A DNA stretch of 64,000 nt. Source: Fulvitalea axinellae. GTDB taxonomy: Bacteria; Bacteroidota; Bacteroidia; Cytophagales; Cyclobacteriaceae. Below, in pieces: positions 49,710-58,823 of the stretch (positions within the stretch are counted from its first letter, which is position 1; every line of letters starts with the position of its first letter). Location of the stretch: assembly GCF_036492835.1 (NCBI RefSeq), contig NZ_AP025314.1:1922001-1986000 (forward strand). The letters run 5' to 3'. The notes under the pieces were generated by a model. The model made no database searches, was not told where the DNA came from, and saw only the letters and a list, made by a program, of their open reading frames with translations. The translations under genes and the position numbers were made by a program.

Positions 49710-50990
49710 TTACCGTGACGGTATTCTGGAGAAGTTCGTCCTTTTGTAACCGATCAGTCTGTCGGCGCGTTGTTGGACATCGCGCAAGTACACAAAGGTT
49801 TCGTATTCGTTTTCGGCTTCGAAATGATCGCCTTCCACGCTGTTGTTGATCTTTCCTTGGGCGTCCACCACCAAGTAGCGGTAATTGTAAAAACCTTGCT
49901 TAAGTTTGGCCGAAGCGGTGTAGCCTCCTAGTCCAGTATCGTATTTCATCAGGAATCTTGAATCCGGAGCATTGTCCGAAAACATGCCGGCGAGGTAAAT
50001 CTTTTTGCCTTTGGCCAATTTTGGCGTGATAAGGCTGAATGTGGCCGTAATATAGTCCGGATCCACAAGGCCTTGTTTCGTGTCGTTGCTCCCGATGGCG
50101 AACAGGCCGTTCAGATCGTCGATTTGCGAATAACTTTCGTGTCCGCGGGGTTTGTCAAAGGCAACGACCGCATGGTAACCCGTCGTCCTTTTTTCCATGG
50201 ACAAAACGTTTTGCCCAAGGAAAGTCACGGCCCGCAGATCCACGAAACGGTACTCGCTTCCGGCGCCAAATTCGTTCGATTCGTTAAACGGATCATAAAG
50301 GACCGTTCTGGCCGATTCGTTGACACGGGTAGGGGTAAGGCCGTATTTGGCCGTGGCCCAAGACCGGTTTTGGCGAAGAACGACAAAGATATTGTTGTTC
50401 GGGTCGCGGATTTCAAGGGCCTGGTGGCTGATCTGGGTTACAAGCCGGTGCCTTTTGCGCCGGTTGCTGACCATATTGGCGTCCATGAAATCGGTTTGGA
50501 CGTTTACCATGGGTTCGTACACCATAAAGCGTTCTTGCAACACGGCTTTATTGTCTTCGTCAAAAACGGTTACCAGATAATTTCCCGACCGGGTTACAGG
50601 AGGCAGGTCAAAAGTGTAACGTGTGTACTCGGTTTCGGTATTGGCGGAGAACTCGTATTCCTCTACCATAAAGTCGTTGTAATCTCGCAGGTAATTGCGG
50701 GGAAAAAGATCCGATTTTTTCCAAATGGCGTCGCAATGGGTGATTTTGACCCGGTAATCCACATATTCCTCATCGCCAAGATCGTCAAAATCTAGCCTTA
50801 GCGTTTCCTGTCCGCCGAGCCTGATAACGGGCGGGGCCATGGGGTTGGGCTGGTCATTGAAAACGGGGTAGAGCCTGGGCGTACGGATATTCTCCGAAAA
50901 AGACCGGCTGAGGTTTTCCGGGTTTTGGGCCCGTAATTGACCAAGGCCAGCAAAGAGCGTCAGATATATCAGAAAGGCGAATATTCTCAT
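49710..50990 (-). CDS. Type IX secretion system plug protein (DUF5103 family)
   Basis: A 426-aa protein from ATG 50990, where a signal peptide (MRIFAFLIYLTLFAGLGQL, cut after RAQ) starts; the frame extends 11 codons upstream without adding sense. The N-terminal domain (about 30-140: TPRLYPVFNDQPNPMAPPVI, KITHCDAIWKKSDLFPRNYL, TEYTRYTFDLPPVTRSGNYL) and the C-terminal YVYLRD-like ending are characteristic of DUF5103. In Flavobacterium johnsoniae the homologous Plug closes the SprA translocon from the periplasmic side. Here it would serve the T9SS used by the two sorting-domain proteins in the window. Confidence 0.85.
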   Translation of the reverse strand: MRIFAFLIYLTLFAGLGQLRAQNPENLSRSFSENIRTPRLYPVFNDQPNPMAPPVIRLGGQETLRLDFDDLGDEEYVDYRVKITHCDAIWKKSDLFPRNYLRDYNDFMVEEYEFSANTETEYTRYTFDLPPVTRSGNYLVTVFDEDNKAVLQERFMVYEPMVNVQTDFMDANMVSNRRKRHRLVTQISHQALEIRDPNNNIFVVLRQNRSWATAKYGLTPTRVNESARTVLYDPFNESNEFGAGSEYRFVDLRAVTFLGQNVLSMEKRTTGYHAVVAFDKPRGHESYSQIDDLNGLFAIGSNDTKQGLVDPDYITATFSLITPKLAKGKKIYLAGMFSDNAPDSRFLMKYDTGLGGYTASAKLKQGFYNYRYLVVDAQGKINNSVEGDHFEAENEYETFVYLRDVQQRADRLIGYKRTNFSRIPSR

Positions 50991-51111
50991 AAAATAACGG
51001 ATTTTGGTTCCGCAAAGGAACATCCGCCAAGGTAAGAACTAATCCGAACTTCTCAATTTCTGAAAAGGAAAAAAGGAACGTAGAGGGCATTGAGCGAAGG
51101 GAAATCCAAAG

Positions 51112-51148
51112 AAAAAGGCCCTGATTCCTTGCGGATCAGAGCCTTTTT
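51112..51148. terminator. Terminator of the mut operon
   Basis: AAAAAGGC (51112-51119) pairs with GCCTTTTT (51141-51148), and inside CTGATTCC pairs with GGATCAG with one bulge. It follows mutB on the minus strand and has T-tracts both ways. Confidence 0.85.
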
Positions 51149-51183
51149 GAAATTCTTCTCAAGTTAATGAGACACGGTATTTT

Positions 51184-53337
51184 TTAAACGGTTTCTTCTG
51201 TTTCGAAGAACGCTTTTTCCATCAAATTAAGGATCGACTTGGCGCACATCGGGATGTTTGACCCAGGTCCGAAGACCGCGCAAACCCCGCTTTCGTAGAG
51301 GTAGTCGTAATCGTTTGGAGGAATAACGCCTCCGGCGAATACGAGAATATCCTCACGGCCGAGCTTTTTGAGCTCTTGGATCAACTGCGGAATCAACGTC
51401 TTGTGACCGGCGGCCAAACTTGAGGCTCCTACGCAGTGAACGTCGTTTTCTACAGCTTGGCGGGCAACTTCCTCAGGAGTGAGGAACAAAGCTCCCACGT
51501 CCACGTCAAACCCGAGGTCGGCGAAGGTAGAGGCTACCACCTTGGCTCCGCGGTCGTGACCGTCCTGACCCATTTTGGCCACCATTACCCTTGGGCGACG
51601 TCCTTCTTTCTCAGCGAAGCTGTCGGCCATTGCTCTGGCTTCCACGAATTGTGGATCCTGCGAAGCCTCACGGCTGTATACGCCCGATACCGAGCGGATA
51701 GTGGCCTTGTGGCGTCCGAAGTGTTTCTCCATGGCGTCAGAGATCTCGCCGAGCGTAGCTCTGTGGCGAGCGGCTTCCACGGCGAGTGCAAGCAAGTTGC
51801 CCTCTCCGGTTTCGGCACACTTCTCGATGGCTTGGATGGCGGCGGCGCACTTCTCGGCGTCACGGCTTCCGCGGAGTTCCTTGAGGCGGTTCACCTGCGA
51901 CTCGCGTACGGCGGTGTTATCCACTTCCAGAAGCTCGATGTCCATCTCCTCGTCGGTCTTGTATTTGTTAACACCGACGATAGTCTCTTTGCCAGAGTCG
52001 ATTTTGGCCTGCTTACGAGCGGCGGCCTCTTCGATTCTCATTTTTGGAATACCCGTCTCGATGGCTTTGGCCATTCCGCCGAGTTCTTCCACTTCCTGAA
52101 TCAGCTTCCACGCTTTGTCGGCGATTTGCTGGGTCAGGTATTCCACGTAGTAAGATCCGGCCCATGGGTCCACAACCTTACAAACGTTGGTTTCCTCTTG
52201 GATGTACAACTGCGTGTTACGTGCGATACGTGCTGAGAAGTCCGTAGGCAAGGCGATGGCTTCGTCCAACGCGTTGGTGTGAAGCGACTGTGTATGGCCG
52301 AGAACGGCGCCCATTGCTTCCACGCAAGTACGCGAAACGTTGTTGAACGGATCCTGCTCGCTAAGACTCCATCCCGAAGTCTGGCTGTGCGTACGCAAGG
52401 CCATCGATTTCGGGTTTTTAGGATCGAACTGCTTCACGATCTTCGCCCAGAGCATACGTCCGGCTCTCATCTTGGCGATTTCCATAAAGTGGTTCATGCC
52501 CACGGCCCAGAAGAAAGAGAGGCGAGGAGCAAAGTCATCAACGCTCAAGCCCGCTTTCAGGCCCGTACGGATGTATTCCAAGCCGTCGGCCAGGGTGTAG
52601 GCCAGCTCGATGTCGGCGGTGGCGCCGGCTTCTTGCATATGGTAGCCCGAAATACTGATAGAGTTGTATTTCGGCATATTGTTGGCCGTGAACTCGAAGA
52701 TATCACCGATGACCTTCATTGACGGAGCTGGCGGGTAAATGTACGTATTACGCACCATGAACTCCTTCAGGATATCGTTCTGGATCGTTCCGCTGAGTTT
52801 TTCTTTCGAAACGCCCGATTCCTCGGCCGCCACGATGTAGAAAGCGAGTACGGGAATCACCGCACCGTTCATGGTCATGGAAACCGACATTTTGTCGAGA
52901 GGAATCTGGTCGAAGAGCACTTTCATGTCTTCAACGGTATCGATAGCCACACCGGCTTTACCTACGTCGCCGAGCACGCGGGGGTGGTCGGAATCGTAAC
53001 CGCGGTGCGTGGCCAAGTCAAAAGCGACAGAAAGTCCCTTTTGGCCGGCGGCCAAGTTACGGCGATAGAAAGCGTTCGACTCTTCGGCGGTGGAGAATCC
53101 GGCGTATTGGCGGATAGTCCACGGACGCATAACGTACATGGTAGAGTACGGTCCGCGCAGGTATGGCGGAAGTCCGGCGCCGTAGTCGAGGTGTTCCATG
53201 CCTTTGAGGTCGGCTTTGATGAACACCGGTTTTACCGGGATTTGCTCGGCGGTTTCCCAAGACGTGCCTTCGGCTTGATTCACCTCTTTGCCGGCTACGC
53301 CCAGGGTTTCTTTTATTTTGGAGAAATCTGGTTTCAT
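51184..53337 (-). CDS. mutB: Methylmalonyl-CoA mutase, large (catalytic) subunit
   Basis: A 717-aa B12-dependent mutase converting (R)-methylmalonyl-CoA to succinyl-CoA and back. The barrel has the substrate motifs [20 protein letters not shown] and [20 protein letters not shown], and [20 protein letters not shown]. The C-terminal cobalamin domain has the lower-ligand His in [14 protein letters not shown], then [12 protein letters not shown] and [14 protein letters not shown]. It is the last gene of a run mutA-mutB (46 bp gap). Its activity depends on MeaB, encoded at 61282-62283, and on coenzyme B12; no cobalamin riboswitch was seen. Confidence 0.96.
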   Translation of the reverse strand: MKPDFSKIKETLGVAGKEVNQAEGTSWETAEQIPVKPVFIKADLKGMEHLDYGAGLPPYLRGPYSTMYVMRPWTIRQYAGFSTAEESNAFYRRNLAAGQKGLSVAFDLATHRGYDSDHPRVLGDVGKAGVAIDTVEDMKVLFDQIPLDKMSVSMTMNGAVIPVLAFYIVAAEESGVSKEKLSGTIQNDILKEFMVRNTYIYPPAPSMKVIGDIFEFTANNMPKYNSISISGYHMQEAGATADIELAYTLADGLEYIRTGLKAGLSVDDFAPRLSFFWAVGMNHFMEIAKMRAGRMLWAKIVKQFDPKNPKSMALRTHSQTSGWSLSEQDPFNNVSRTCVEAMGAVLGHTQSLHTNALDEAIALPTDFSARIARNTQLYIQEETNVCKVVDPWAGSYYVEYLTQQIADKAWKLIQEVEELGGMAKAIETGIPKMRIEEAAARKQAKIDSGKETIVGVNKYKTDEEMDIELLEVDNTAVRESQVNRLKELRGSRDAEKCAAAIQAIEKCAETGEGNLLALAVEAARHRATLGEISDAMEKHFGRHKATIRSVSGVYSREASQDPQFVEARAMADSFAEKEGRRPRVMVAKMGQDGHDRGAKVVASTFADLGFDVDVGALFLTPEEVARQAVENDVHCVGASSLAAGHKTLIPQLIQELKKLGREDILVFAGGVIPPNDYDYLYESGVCAVFGPGSNIPMCAKSILNLMEKAFFETEETV

Positions 53338-53384
53338 AATCGGAATGTTTTCTTTTCAGGAATTGAAAAACAAGAACCGTTTTC

Positions 53385-55211
53385 CTATGCCTTAATGATT
53401 CCCAATTTTTGCTGGAAAGAAGTAAGCGCTTCCACGGCGTTGGTCCTGACATGGACAAACATGTCGAGTCCGGCTTCGGTCAGGCTTTCCTCCAATTCTT
53501 TCGGATATCCGGCGAGTACCAAGAGCTTTTCTTTCGAGATTCCTTTGAAGGTGTTCACGTAGTTAAGTCCTTCGGCTTCGTAATCCTGGTCCGAAGAGCA
53601 GATAACCACGATGCTGGCATCGGAATTGGCCGATTGTTCGGCGGCTTGCTGGGCCGAATCGAAGTAACGTTCTTCGATGTCGAAACCTGCCGTTCCGAAG
53701 AAATCGCCAGTGAACGTAGAGCGGGCTTTACGCATGGCCGGGTGTCCGTACAATGCGAGGAGAACCTTCGGTCTGTCGTTTCCGTCGGCTACGAAGCGTT
53801 CGGTGTGGAGACGGAGGCTTTCGAATACCGTGGCTGCGCGCTGTTCGGTCAGCTTCTGGGCGTCGCTTTCCGGAAGGTTGATCGGATCGATGTGCTCGCC
53901 GGTGTTCGGGTAGCGGTTCGTTCCTACAACAGTAGTTCTTCTGGAAGCGATATTCTTCTGCTTCTTCTCACGGATGGCCGTGATTTGTTCCTGAATGATT
54001 CCGCTTTCGAAAGCCTTAACGAATCCGCCTTTTTCCTCAATGTCAAGGAATAGGGTAGTGGCTTCGCTAACCAGCGTGTCGGTCAGGTGTTCGAGGTAGT
54101 AAGAACCGGCGGCTGGATCGACTACTTTGTCGAAATACGATTCTTCCTTCAGCAGGCGAGAAACGTTGTAAGAAATCCTTTTTCCGAACGCATCCGGCTC
54201 TGCGAAGGCTTCGTTGAACGTGTCGAGGATCAGGGTGTCGCATCCGCCGAGAACAGCAGACATGGCTTCCGTAGTGTTACGGAGCATGTTTACGTGCGGA
54301 TCGTACAGGGTCTTGGTCCAGAGCGAAGAGGCTCCGATGATCTGTACTTTGCAGTTGGCGAACTCTTCGCCGTATGTTTTCAATACGCCGTCAACCAACA
54401 CGCGGATAGCCCTGAACTTGGCGATTTCGTGGAAGTAATCAGTTCCTACGGCCAAGACGATATTGAGTTTGCCGAGGATTTTGGCTTTGTCCAACCCGAG
54501 CTCTTCGAAGCGTTCGATATAATCGGTTAGCTTGTTGAGCGTGAAGGCCAGTTCCTGGATATGGTTGGCTCCGGCGTCGGTGAATTCCGAGCAAGAGATT
54601 GTGAACGCCGAGAATTCCGGGCACTTGTCTCCGAGGCGAGTGATAGTGTGAGCCACTTGCTCCATCACTTCTTGTGACAATTCGCCGGTGCGGGCGAATA
54701 CGCGGAAAGCGTCGGCGTCGATAAACCCTTTGATTTTCGAGGGATCGTGGCCTTTTTCCTTGGCGTATTCGAGCATCTCGATCACGATCTTGTCAGGACG
54801 TACCGAATTGAGGAACGAGATAGAAGTCTCTTCCAGGTTAACGCCTTCGAAAAGGTGTTCCCAGTCCAGCGCTTCCACGCCCTGCATATCGATTACGAAG
54901 CCAGTGGCTCCGATTTTTTGTCCCGCTTCGATCTGCGCTCTGCGGCTGGCCATGTCTTGGCCTTTGATTTTATAGAGGTTGTTCCACTCGCGGCTTCCCT
55001 GAGAGGGCAGGCACTTGAGGAACTGCTCGCTGTATTCCGTTTCGGGCAGATCCTCGCGGGTGTAGAACGGCTGTACGGCTTGTCCGTTGTCGGTTTTCCA
55101 AACCAGTTTGCGCTCGAAGTCGGCGCCTTTGAGGTCCACCTTCGCTTTTTCAACCCACTTGGCCTTGCCTACGGGCGAAAATTCTTCGAAAGTTAGCGGT
55201 TTATTTTCCAT
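53385..55211 (-). CDS. mutA: Methylmalonyl-CoA mutase, small subunit
   Basis: A 608-aa structural partner of MutB, homologous to it in the barrel but without the functional B12 site. Mutase-like segments are visible (LTFEEFSPVGKAKWVEKAKV, TEAMSAVLGGCDTLILDTFN, VVDPAAGSYYLEHLTD). The C-terminal domain has lost the DxHxxG ligand motif (DASIVVICSSDQDYEAEG), as expected for the small subunit of heterodimeric mutases. It starts 83 bp after the CoA-transferase gene, and a short hairpin lies in that gap. Confidence 0.95.
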   Translation of the reverse strand: MENKPLTFEEFSPVGKAKWVEKAKVDLKGADFERKLVWKTDNGQAVQPFYTREDLPETEYSEQFLKCLPSQGSREWNNLYKIKGQDMASRRAQIEAGQKIGATGFVIDMQGVEALDWEHLFEGVNLEETSISFLNSVRPDKIVIEMLEYAKEKGHDPSKIKGFIDADAFRVFARTGELSQEVMEQVAHTITRLGDKCPEFSAFTISCSEFTDAGANHIQELAFTLNKLTDYIERFEELGLDKAKILGKLNIVLAVGTDYFHEIAKFRAIRVLVDGVLKTYGEEFANCKVQIIGASSLWTKTLYDPHVNMLRNTTEAMSAVLGGCDTLILDTFNEAFAEPDAFGKRISYNVSRLLKEESYFDKVVDPAAGSYYLEHLTDTLVSEATTLFLDIEEKGGFVKAFESGIIQEQITAIREKKQKNIASRRTTVVGTNRYPNTGEHIDPINLPESDAQKLTEQRAATVFESLRLHTERFVADGNDRPKVLLALYGHPAMRKARSTFTGDFFGTAGFDIEERYFDSAQQAAEQSANSDASIVVICSSDQDYEAEGLNYVNTFKGISKEKLLVLAGYPKELEESLTEAGLDMFVHVRTNAVEALTSFQQKLGIIKA

Positions 55212-55239
55212 TTTTCTGTGGTCCGTAAAAGGTTAAGTG

Positions 55240-55267
55240 ACGGGGAAGGCCGAAGGCAAATCCCCGT
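55240..55267 (-). other. Short hairpin between the CoA-transferase and mutA genes
   Basis: ACGGGGA (55240-55246) pairs with TCCCCGT (55261-55267), with a 14-nt loop. It may trim or weaken read-through into mutA. Confidence 0.35.
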
Positions 55268-55294
55268 TACGTCACGATTTTAGGTTTGCCCGTC

Positions 55295-56590
55295 TTAGGC
55301 GAGGGCGTATACGCCGAAAGCTTTTCCGAAACGCTCGAATGCGGCTTGGTCAAGGCTTTCCCTGTGGTCAGGGTGGGCTACGTTGATCAAGGCTTTGGCT
55401 CTTTGAGCAAGGTTGCGGCCGAACAGTTCGGCTACACCGAACTCAGTCACTACATAGCGAGCGTGCGCTCTGGTAGTCACTACGCCTGCGCCTTCCTTGA
55501 GTGTAGGGACGATTTTGCTTACGCCTTTGGCTGTCATACTTGGCAGGGCTGTGATCGGCTTTCCGCCAGGAGAGAGCGCCGCGCCACGCATAAAGTCCAT
55601 CTGTCCGCCTACGCCTGAGTACATGCGCGTACCGATAGAATCGGCGCAAATCTGGCCGGTGATATCCACCTCAATCGCCGAGTTGATGGCGATTACAGAC
55701 GGGTTTTTACGGATGTTCGCCGTGTCGTTCACATAGGCGATGTCCATCATAACGACTTCCGGATTGTTGTCCATGAAGTCATAAAGCTTGCGAGTACCCA
55801 TGGCGAAACCTGAAACGATTTTACCTGGGTTTAACGCTTTGTTCTTACCTGTTACCACTCCTTTTTCAACGAGCTTGATAACTCCTTCCGAGAACATTTC
55901 GGTGTGGATGCCAAGGTCTTTGTGGGTGTCGAGGTAACTCAAAACTGCGTTTGGAATACCGCCAATACCCATCTGCAAAGTAGCGCCGTCAGGGATCATG
56001 TCGGCAACGTAACGACCGATTGCGGCTTCATCCGTAGTCGGCTCGCTCATCTTCATTTCGTAGATCGTCTCGTCAACGTCTACCAAAGCGTCGATTTTGT
56101 TCACGTGGATCAAAGCGTCGCCGAAAGTACGAGGCATTTGCGGGTTCACCTGCGCCACGATGTATTTTGCGTGGTCTACACCGGCTCTCACAATATCGAC
56201 TGATACGCCCAAAGAGCAGTATCCGTGCTTGTCCGGAGGAGAAACCTGAACCAAAGCCACATCCAAAGGCATGGCGCCTGTGCGGAACAAACTAGGGATG
56301 TCGCTCAGGAAAATCGGAATGTACTGGGCGTTACCGGCCTGTACACTTTTGCGGATATTTCCGCCAATGAAAAAGGCGTTGGTCAAGAAGCTTTTCGAGT
56401 ATTCTTCTTTGGCGTATTCGGCGTAACCTTCGGTGTGCAGGTGCACAATCTCTACGTTACGGAGCTCGTGGGCTCTTTCCGTCATCGCCTTAACCAATGT
56501 CTGGGGAGTTGCTGATCCTCCCTGAACCAAAACTCTTCCTCCTGAAGGAATAAGTTTTACGGCTTCAGCCGCGCTCATTTTCTTTCCCAT
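55295..56590 (-). CDS. Acetyl-CoA hydrolase/transferase family CoA-transferase
   Basis: A 431-aa class I CoA-transferase of the Cat/4-hydroxybutyrate group. The core has GGRVLVQGGSATPQTLVKA, SPPDKHGYCSLGVSVD, ATLQMGIGGIPNAVLSYL, LGIHTEMFSEGVIKL with the probable catalytic Glu, and SGVGGQMDFMRGAALSPGGK. By context it would move CoA between propionyl- or succinyl-CoA and an acid such as acetate or succinate and so close the succinate-propionate cycle made by the neighbours. Enzymes of this length in the phylum also act on butyryl-CoA or 4-hydroxybutyryl-CoA, so specificity is inferred. Confidence 0.88.
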   Translation of the reverse strand: MGKKMSAAEAVKLIPSGGRVLVQGGSATPQTLVKAMTERAHELRNVEIVHLHTEGYAEYAKEEYSKSFLTNAFFIGGNIRKSVQAGNAQYIPIFLSDIPSLFRTGAMPLDVALVQVSPPDKHGYCSLGVSVDIVRAGVDHAKYIVAQVNPQMPRTFGDALIHVNKIDALVDVDETIYEMKMSEPTTDEAAIGRYVADMIPDGATLQMGIGGIPNAVLSYLDTHKDLGIHTEMFSEGVIKLVEKGVVTGKNKALNPGKIVSGFAMGTRKLYDFMDNNPEVVMMDIAYVNDTANIRKNPSVIAINSAIEVDITGQICADSIGTRMYSGVGGQMDFMRGAALSPGGKPITALPSMTAKGVSKIVPTLKEGAGVVTTRAHARYVVTEFGVAELFGRNLAQRAKALINVAHPDHRESLDQAAFERFGKAFGVYALA

Positions 56591-56661
56591 ATTTTTGAAA
56601 AAATAATAAAGCCAAAAATTGATTTGTCGCTTCCGGGAGTAATGTCACCGGAAGTCTTGAG

Positions 56662-56703
56662 GGAAAACGGACAGCCCGGTATGATAGGGAATATCCGTTT
56701 TCC
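56662..56703 (-). terminator. Hairpin after the sodium-pump beta subunit gene
   Basis: GGAAAACGGA (56662-56671) pairs with TCCGTTTTCC (56694-56703). A second hairpin CTTCCGG/CCGGAAG (56630-56636 and 56648-56654) lies 8 bp on. They lack a long T-tract, but suggest partial termination before the CoA-transferase gene. Confidence 0.5.
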
Positions 56704-56720
56704 GATGTTTGCCGGCTTGG

Positions 56721-58013
56721 TTATGCCAAGAAACTCAGCAAAATACCCGCTGCGATGGCCGATCCGATAACGCCGGATACGTTTGGTGCCATGGCGTGCA
56801 TCAGCAGGTGGTTGTTTGAATCGTATTTCAAACCTTCGTGTTGTACAACCCTTGCGCTGTCCGGTACCGCAGATACGCCGGCCGCTCCGATAAGCGGGTT
56901 GATTTTGTCGTCCCCTTTCAGGAAAACGTTCATCAACTTGGCGAACAACAGTCCGCAAGACGTGGCGATAGCGAACGATACGGCGCCGAGTACGAAGATC
57001 AGCATCGAATCTGCTGTGATAAATACGTCGGCTTGAGTCGACGCTCCCACCGTTACGCCCAGAAGGATCGTTACGATATCGATCATCTTCGTTCTCGCTG
57101 TTTCGGCCAAGCGGTTTGTTCTTGTGGATTCCTTGAGGATATTACCGAAGAACAGCATACCCAACAATGGAATAGCACTTGGCGAAATCAATGTGGTTAA
57201 AATCAGACCGGCGATCGGGAAGAGGATCTTTTCCGTCTGTGATACCGTACGCGGCGGTTTCATGCGGATTTTACGCTCTTCTTTGTTGATGATCAAACGC
57301 ATGATCGGCGGTTGGATCACAGGCACGAGCGCCATGTATGAATACGCCGCGATGGCGATAGGTCCGATCAGGTTTTTCACTGTCGTTCCGTCGGCCAGAA
57401 CGTTGATGCCGTTGGCGAGTTTCGACGAAAGGAAGATGGCCGTAGGGCCGTCCGCTCCGCCGATGATGCCGATGGCGCCCGCTTCCGGAAGGCTGAACCC
57501 AAGGTAAATAGCTCCGAGGAAGGTGGCGAAAATACCGATCTGCGCGGCCGCGCCCAAAAGCATTAGTTTGGGGTTGGCTATCAGCGTGGAGAAGTCGGTC
57601 ATGGCCCCGATTCCCAAGAAGATCAGAGGAGGGTAAATTCCCTTTACAACTCCGAAATACAGGAGGTTCAGGACAGATCCCGCTTCGTAAATACCGATTT
57701 GGTTACCGGCAACGAACGGAATGTTACCGATAATGATACCCGTTCCGATAGGGACGAGGAGCAATGGCTCGAAGTCGTGCTTGATGCCCAGATACAGGAA
57801 GCAGAATGCCACGAGAATCATGGCGTAGTGGCTGATCGTACCGTTGACAAAGCCGGTGGCGTTGACAAAGGTTTGGAGCCCTTCCTGAATTCTGCCCAGA
57901 GTAGAGGTGGCCTCTCCGGCTCCGACCGATTGGGCCACGCCGGTTGACGCCAACGCACTGCCCAAGGTCAGTACGGCGAGCACGCCGATTATGGTGAAAA
58001 TTCTTTTTTTCAT
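56721..58013 (-). CDS. Sodium-ion-translocating decarboxylase beta subunit
   Basis: A 430-aa membrane subunit (OadB/GcdB/MmdB type) that decarboxylates carboxybiotin and exports Na+. After an N-terminal hydrophobic lead come the family motifs: GGADGPTAIFLSSKLA with the essential Asp at about residue 207, NPLIGAAGVSAVPDSARVVQ, and MAPNVSGVIGSAIAAGILL at the end (APN for the usual GPN). About nine to ten helices are visible. It is encoded last in the tight run carboxyltransferase-gamma-biotin carrier-beta (spacings 11, 17 and 8 bp). With the mutase genes nearby, the pump is most likely methylmalonyl-CoA decarboxylase. Confidence 0.93.
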   Translation of the reverse strand: MKKRIFTIIGVLAVLTLGSALASTGVAQSVGAGEATSTLGRIQEGLQTFVNATGFVNGTISHYAMILVAFCFLYLGIKHDFEPLLLVPIGTGIIIGNIPFVAGNQIGIYEAGSVLNLLYFGVVKGIYPPLIFLGIGAMTDFSTLIANPKLMLLGAAAQIGIFATFLGAIYLGFSLPEAGAIGIIGGADGPTAIFLSSKLANGINVLADGTTVKNLIGPIAIAAYSYMALVPVIQPPIMRLIINKEERKIRMKPPRTVSQTEKILFPIAGLILTTLISPSAIPLLGMLFFGNILKESTRTNRLAETARTKMIDIVTILLGVTVGASTQADVFITADSMLIFVLGAVSFAIATSCGLLFAKLMNVFLKGDDKINPLIGAAGVSAVPDSARVVQHEGLKYDSNNHLLMHAMAPNVSGVIGSAIAAGILLSFLA

Positions 58014-58021
58014 GTCGTGTA

Positions 58022-58438
58022 CTAGCCTAGTTCAACCAAAACATCCCCTTGAAGCACGTTGTCGCCAACGCTTACCTTGATGGACTTGACTGTGCCGGCG
58101 GCATCCGCATTGATGATGTTTTCCATTTTCATGGCTTCCATCACCAGGAGTGGGTCGCCTACGCTCACCGTATCGCCTTCTTTTACCTTGACTTCGACGA
58201 TAGTGCCCGGGAGAGGAGCGTTGATTTTCTGGCCGGCTCCGCCTGTTCCCACTTTCGGTGCGACAGGTTTCTTGATCGGCGAGCGGACAATCTTAGGCGT
58301 TTTCGATGCCTTTACTTCCTTTTCCAGCTCTACCTGGTACGCGGTGCCGTTAACTTCCAGGTCGATGATGTTGTCCTCGGCGTTGAGGATGTCGACCGTG
58401 TACTTGTTGCCGTTTACCTTGAATTTATATTGTTTCAT
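58022..58438 (-). CDS. Biotin carboxyl carrier protein of the decarboxylase
   Basis: A 138-aa biotin carrier. The start is ATG 58438 (MKQYKFKVNGNKYTV, the usual beginning for this group); the frame is open 20 codons upstream into the gamma-subunit gene region. A flexible Pro/Ala/Lys linker (about 40-70) leads to the biotinyl domain, with the biotin Lys in VMEAMKMENII at about residue 104. Carboxybiotin shuttles between the carboxyltransferase and the membrane beta subunit. Spacing is 17 bp from the gamma gene and 8 bp to the beta gene. Confidence 0.93.
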   Translation of the reverse strand: MKQYKFKVNGNKYTVDILNAEDNIIDLEVNGTAYQVELEKEVKASKTPKIVRSPIKKPVAPKVGTGGAGQKINAPLPGTIVEVKVKEGDTVSVGDPLLVMEAMKMENIINADAAGTVKSIKVSVGDNVLQGDVLVELG

Positions 58439-58455
58439 TTTGAAATCGTTTGACG

Positions 58456-58812
58456 TTAGCGGAGACTGTTCTGCGTGACGAAAATTTTCGAACTCCAAGG
58501 AGAATAGCGTCTCTGTTGTTGCTCGATGGTGAGAGTGGTGCTCTCGTCGTCATGCATTTCCTCCAAGTGCATCCTGACCGCAGCGGCGATAGCCGCGTTC
58601 ACTTCGCCCGGAAGGTTTCGGGCCTCTTCGTGTTTGATGGCCTCTTGGGCTTCCTCTTTGCCTTTGGCAGTTTTCATCCGCTCAGGCAATGTGATGAGGA
58701 ACGGGATCAGGAATCTGAAGAAAAAGATCAGGGCCGTAAGGGATCCGAAGATTACCGTGATGCCCGTGATTGAGATCGTGATCCCGTCCTGAAGTAAGAG
58801 TGACTTATCCAT
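58456..58812 (-). CDS. Decarboxylase gamma (OadG-like) subunit
   Basis: A 118-aa protein with one N-terminal membrane helix (ITGITVIFGSLTALIFFFRF at about 16-35) and a hydrophilic tail that includes VNAAIAAAVRMHLEEM, the familiar ending of OadG-type subunits, which anchors and stabilises the pump complex. The extreme C-terminus (SPWSSKIFVTQNSLR) is typical for gamma subunits of this phylum. It lies between the carboxyltransferase and biotin-carrier genes. Confidence 0.85.
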   Translation of the reverse strand: MDKSLLLQDGITISITGITVIFGSLTALIFFFRFLIPFLITLPERMKTAKGKEEAQEAIKHEEARNLPGEVNAAIAAAVRMHLEEMHDDESTTLTIEQQQRRYSPWSSKIFVTQNSLR

Positions 58813-58823
58813 AAATCTGACGT

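Noticed and set aside
51184..55294. Cobalamin riboswitch upstream of the mutase genes
   Set aside because: The expected conserved B12-box type sequence is not found between the CoA-transferase and mutA genes or near the mce and mmdA starts.
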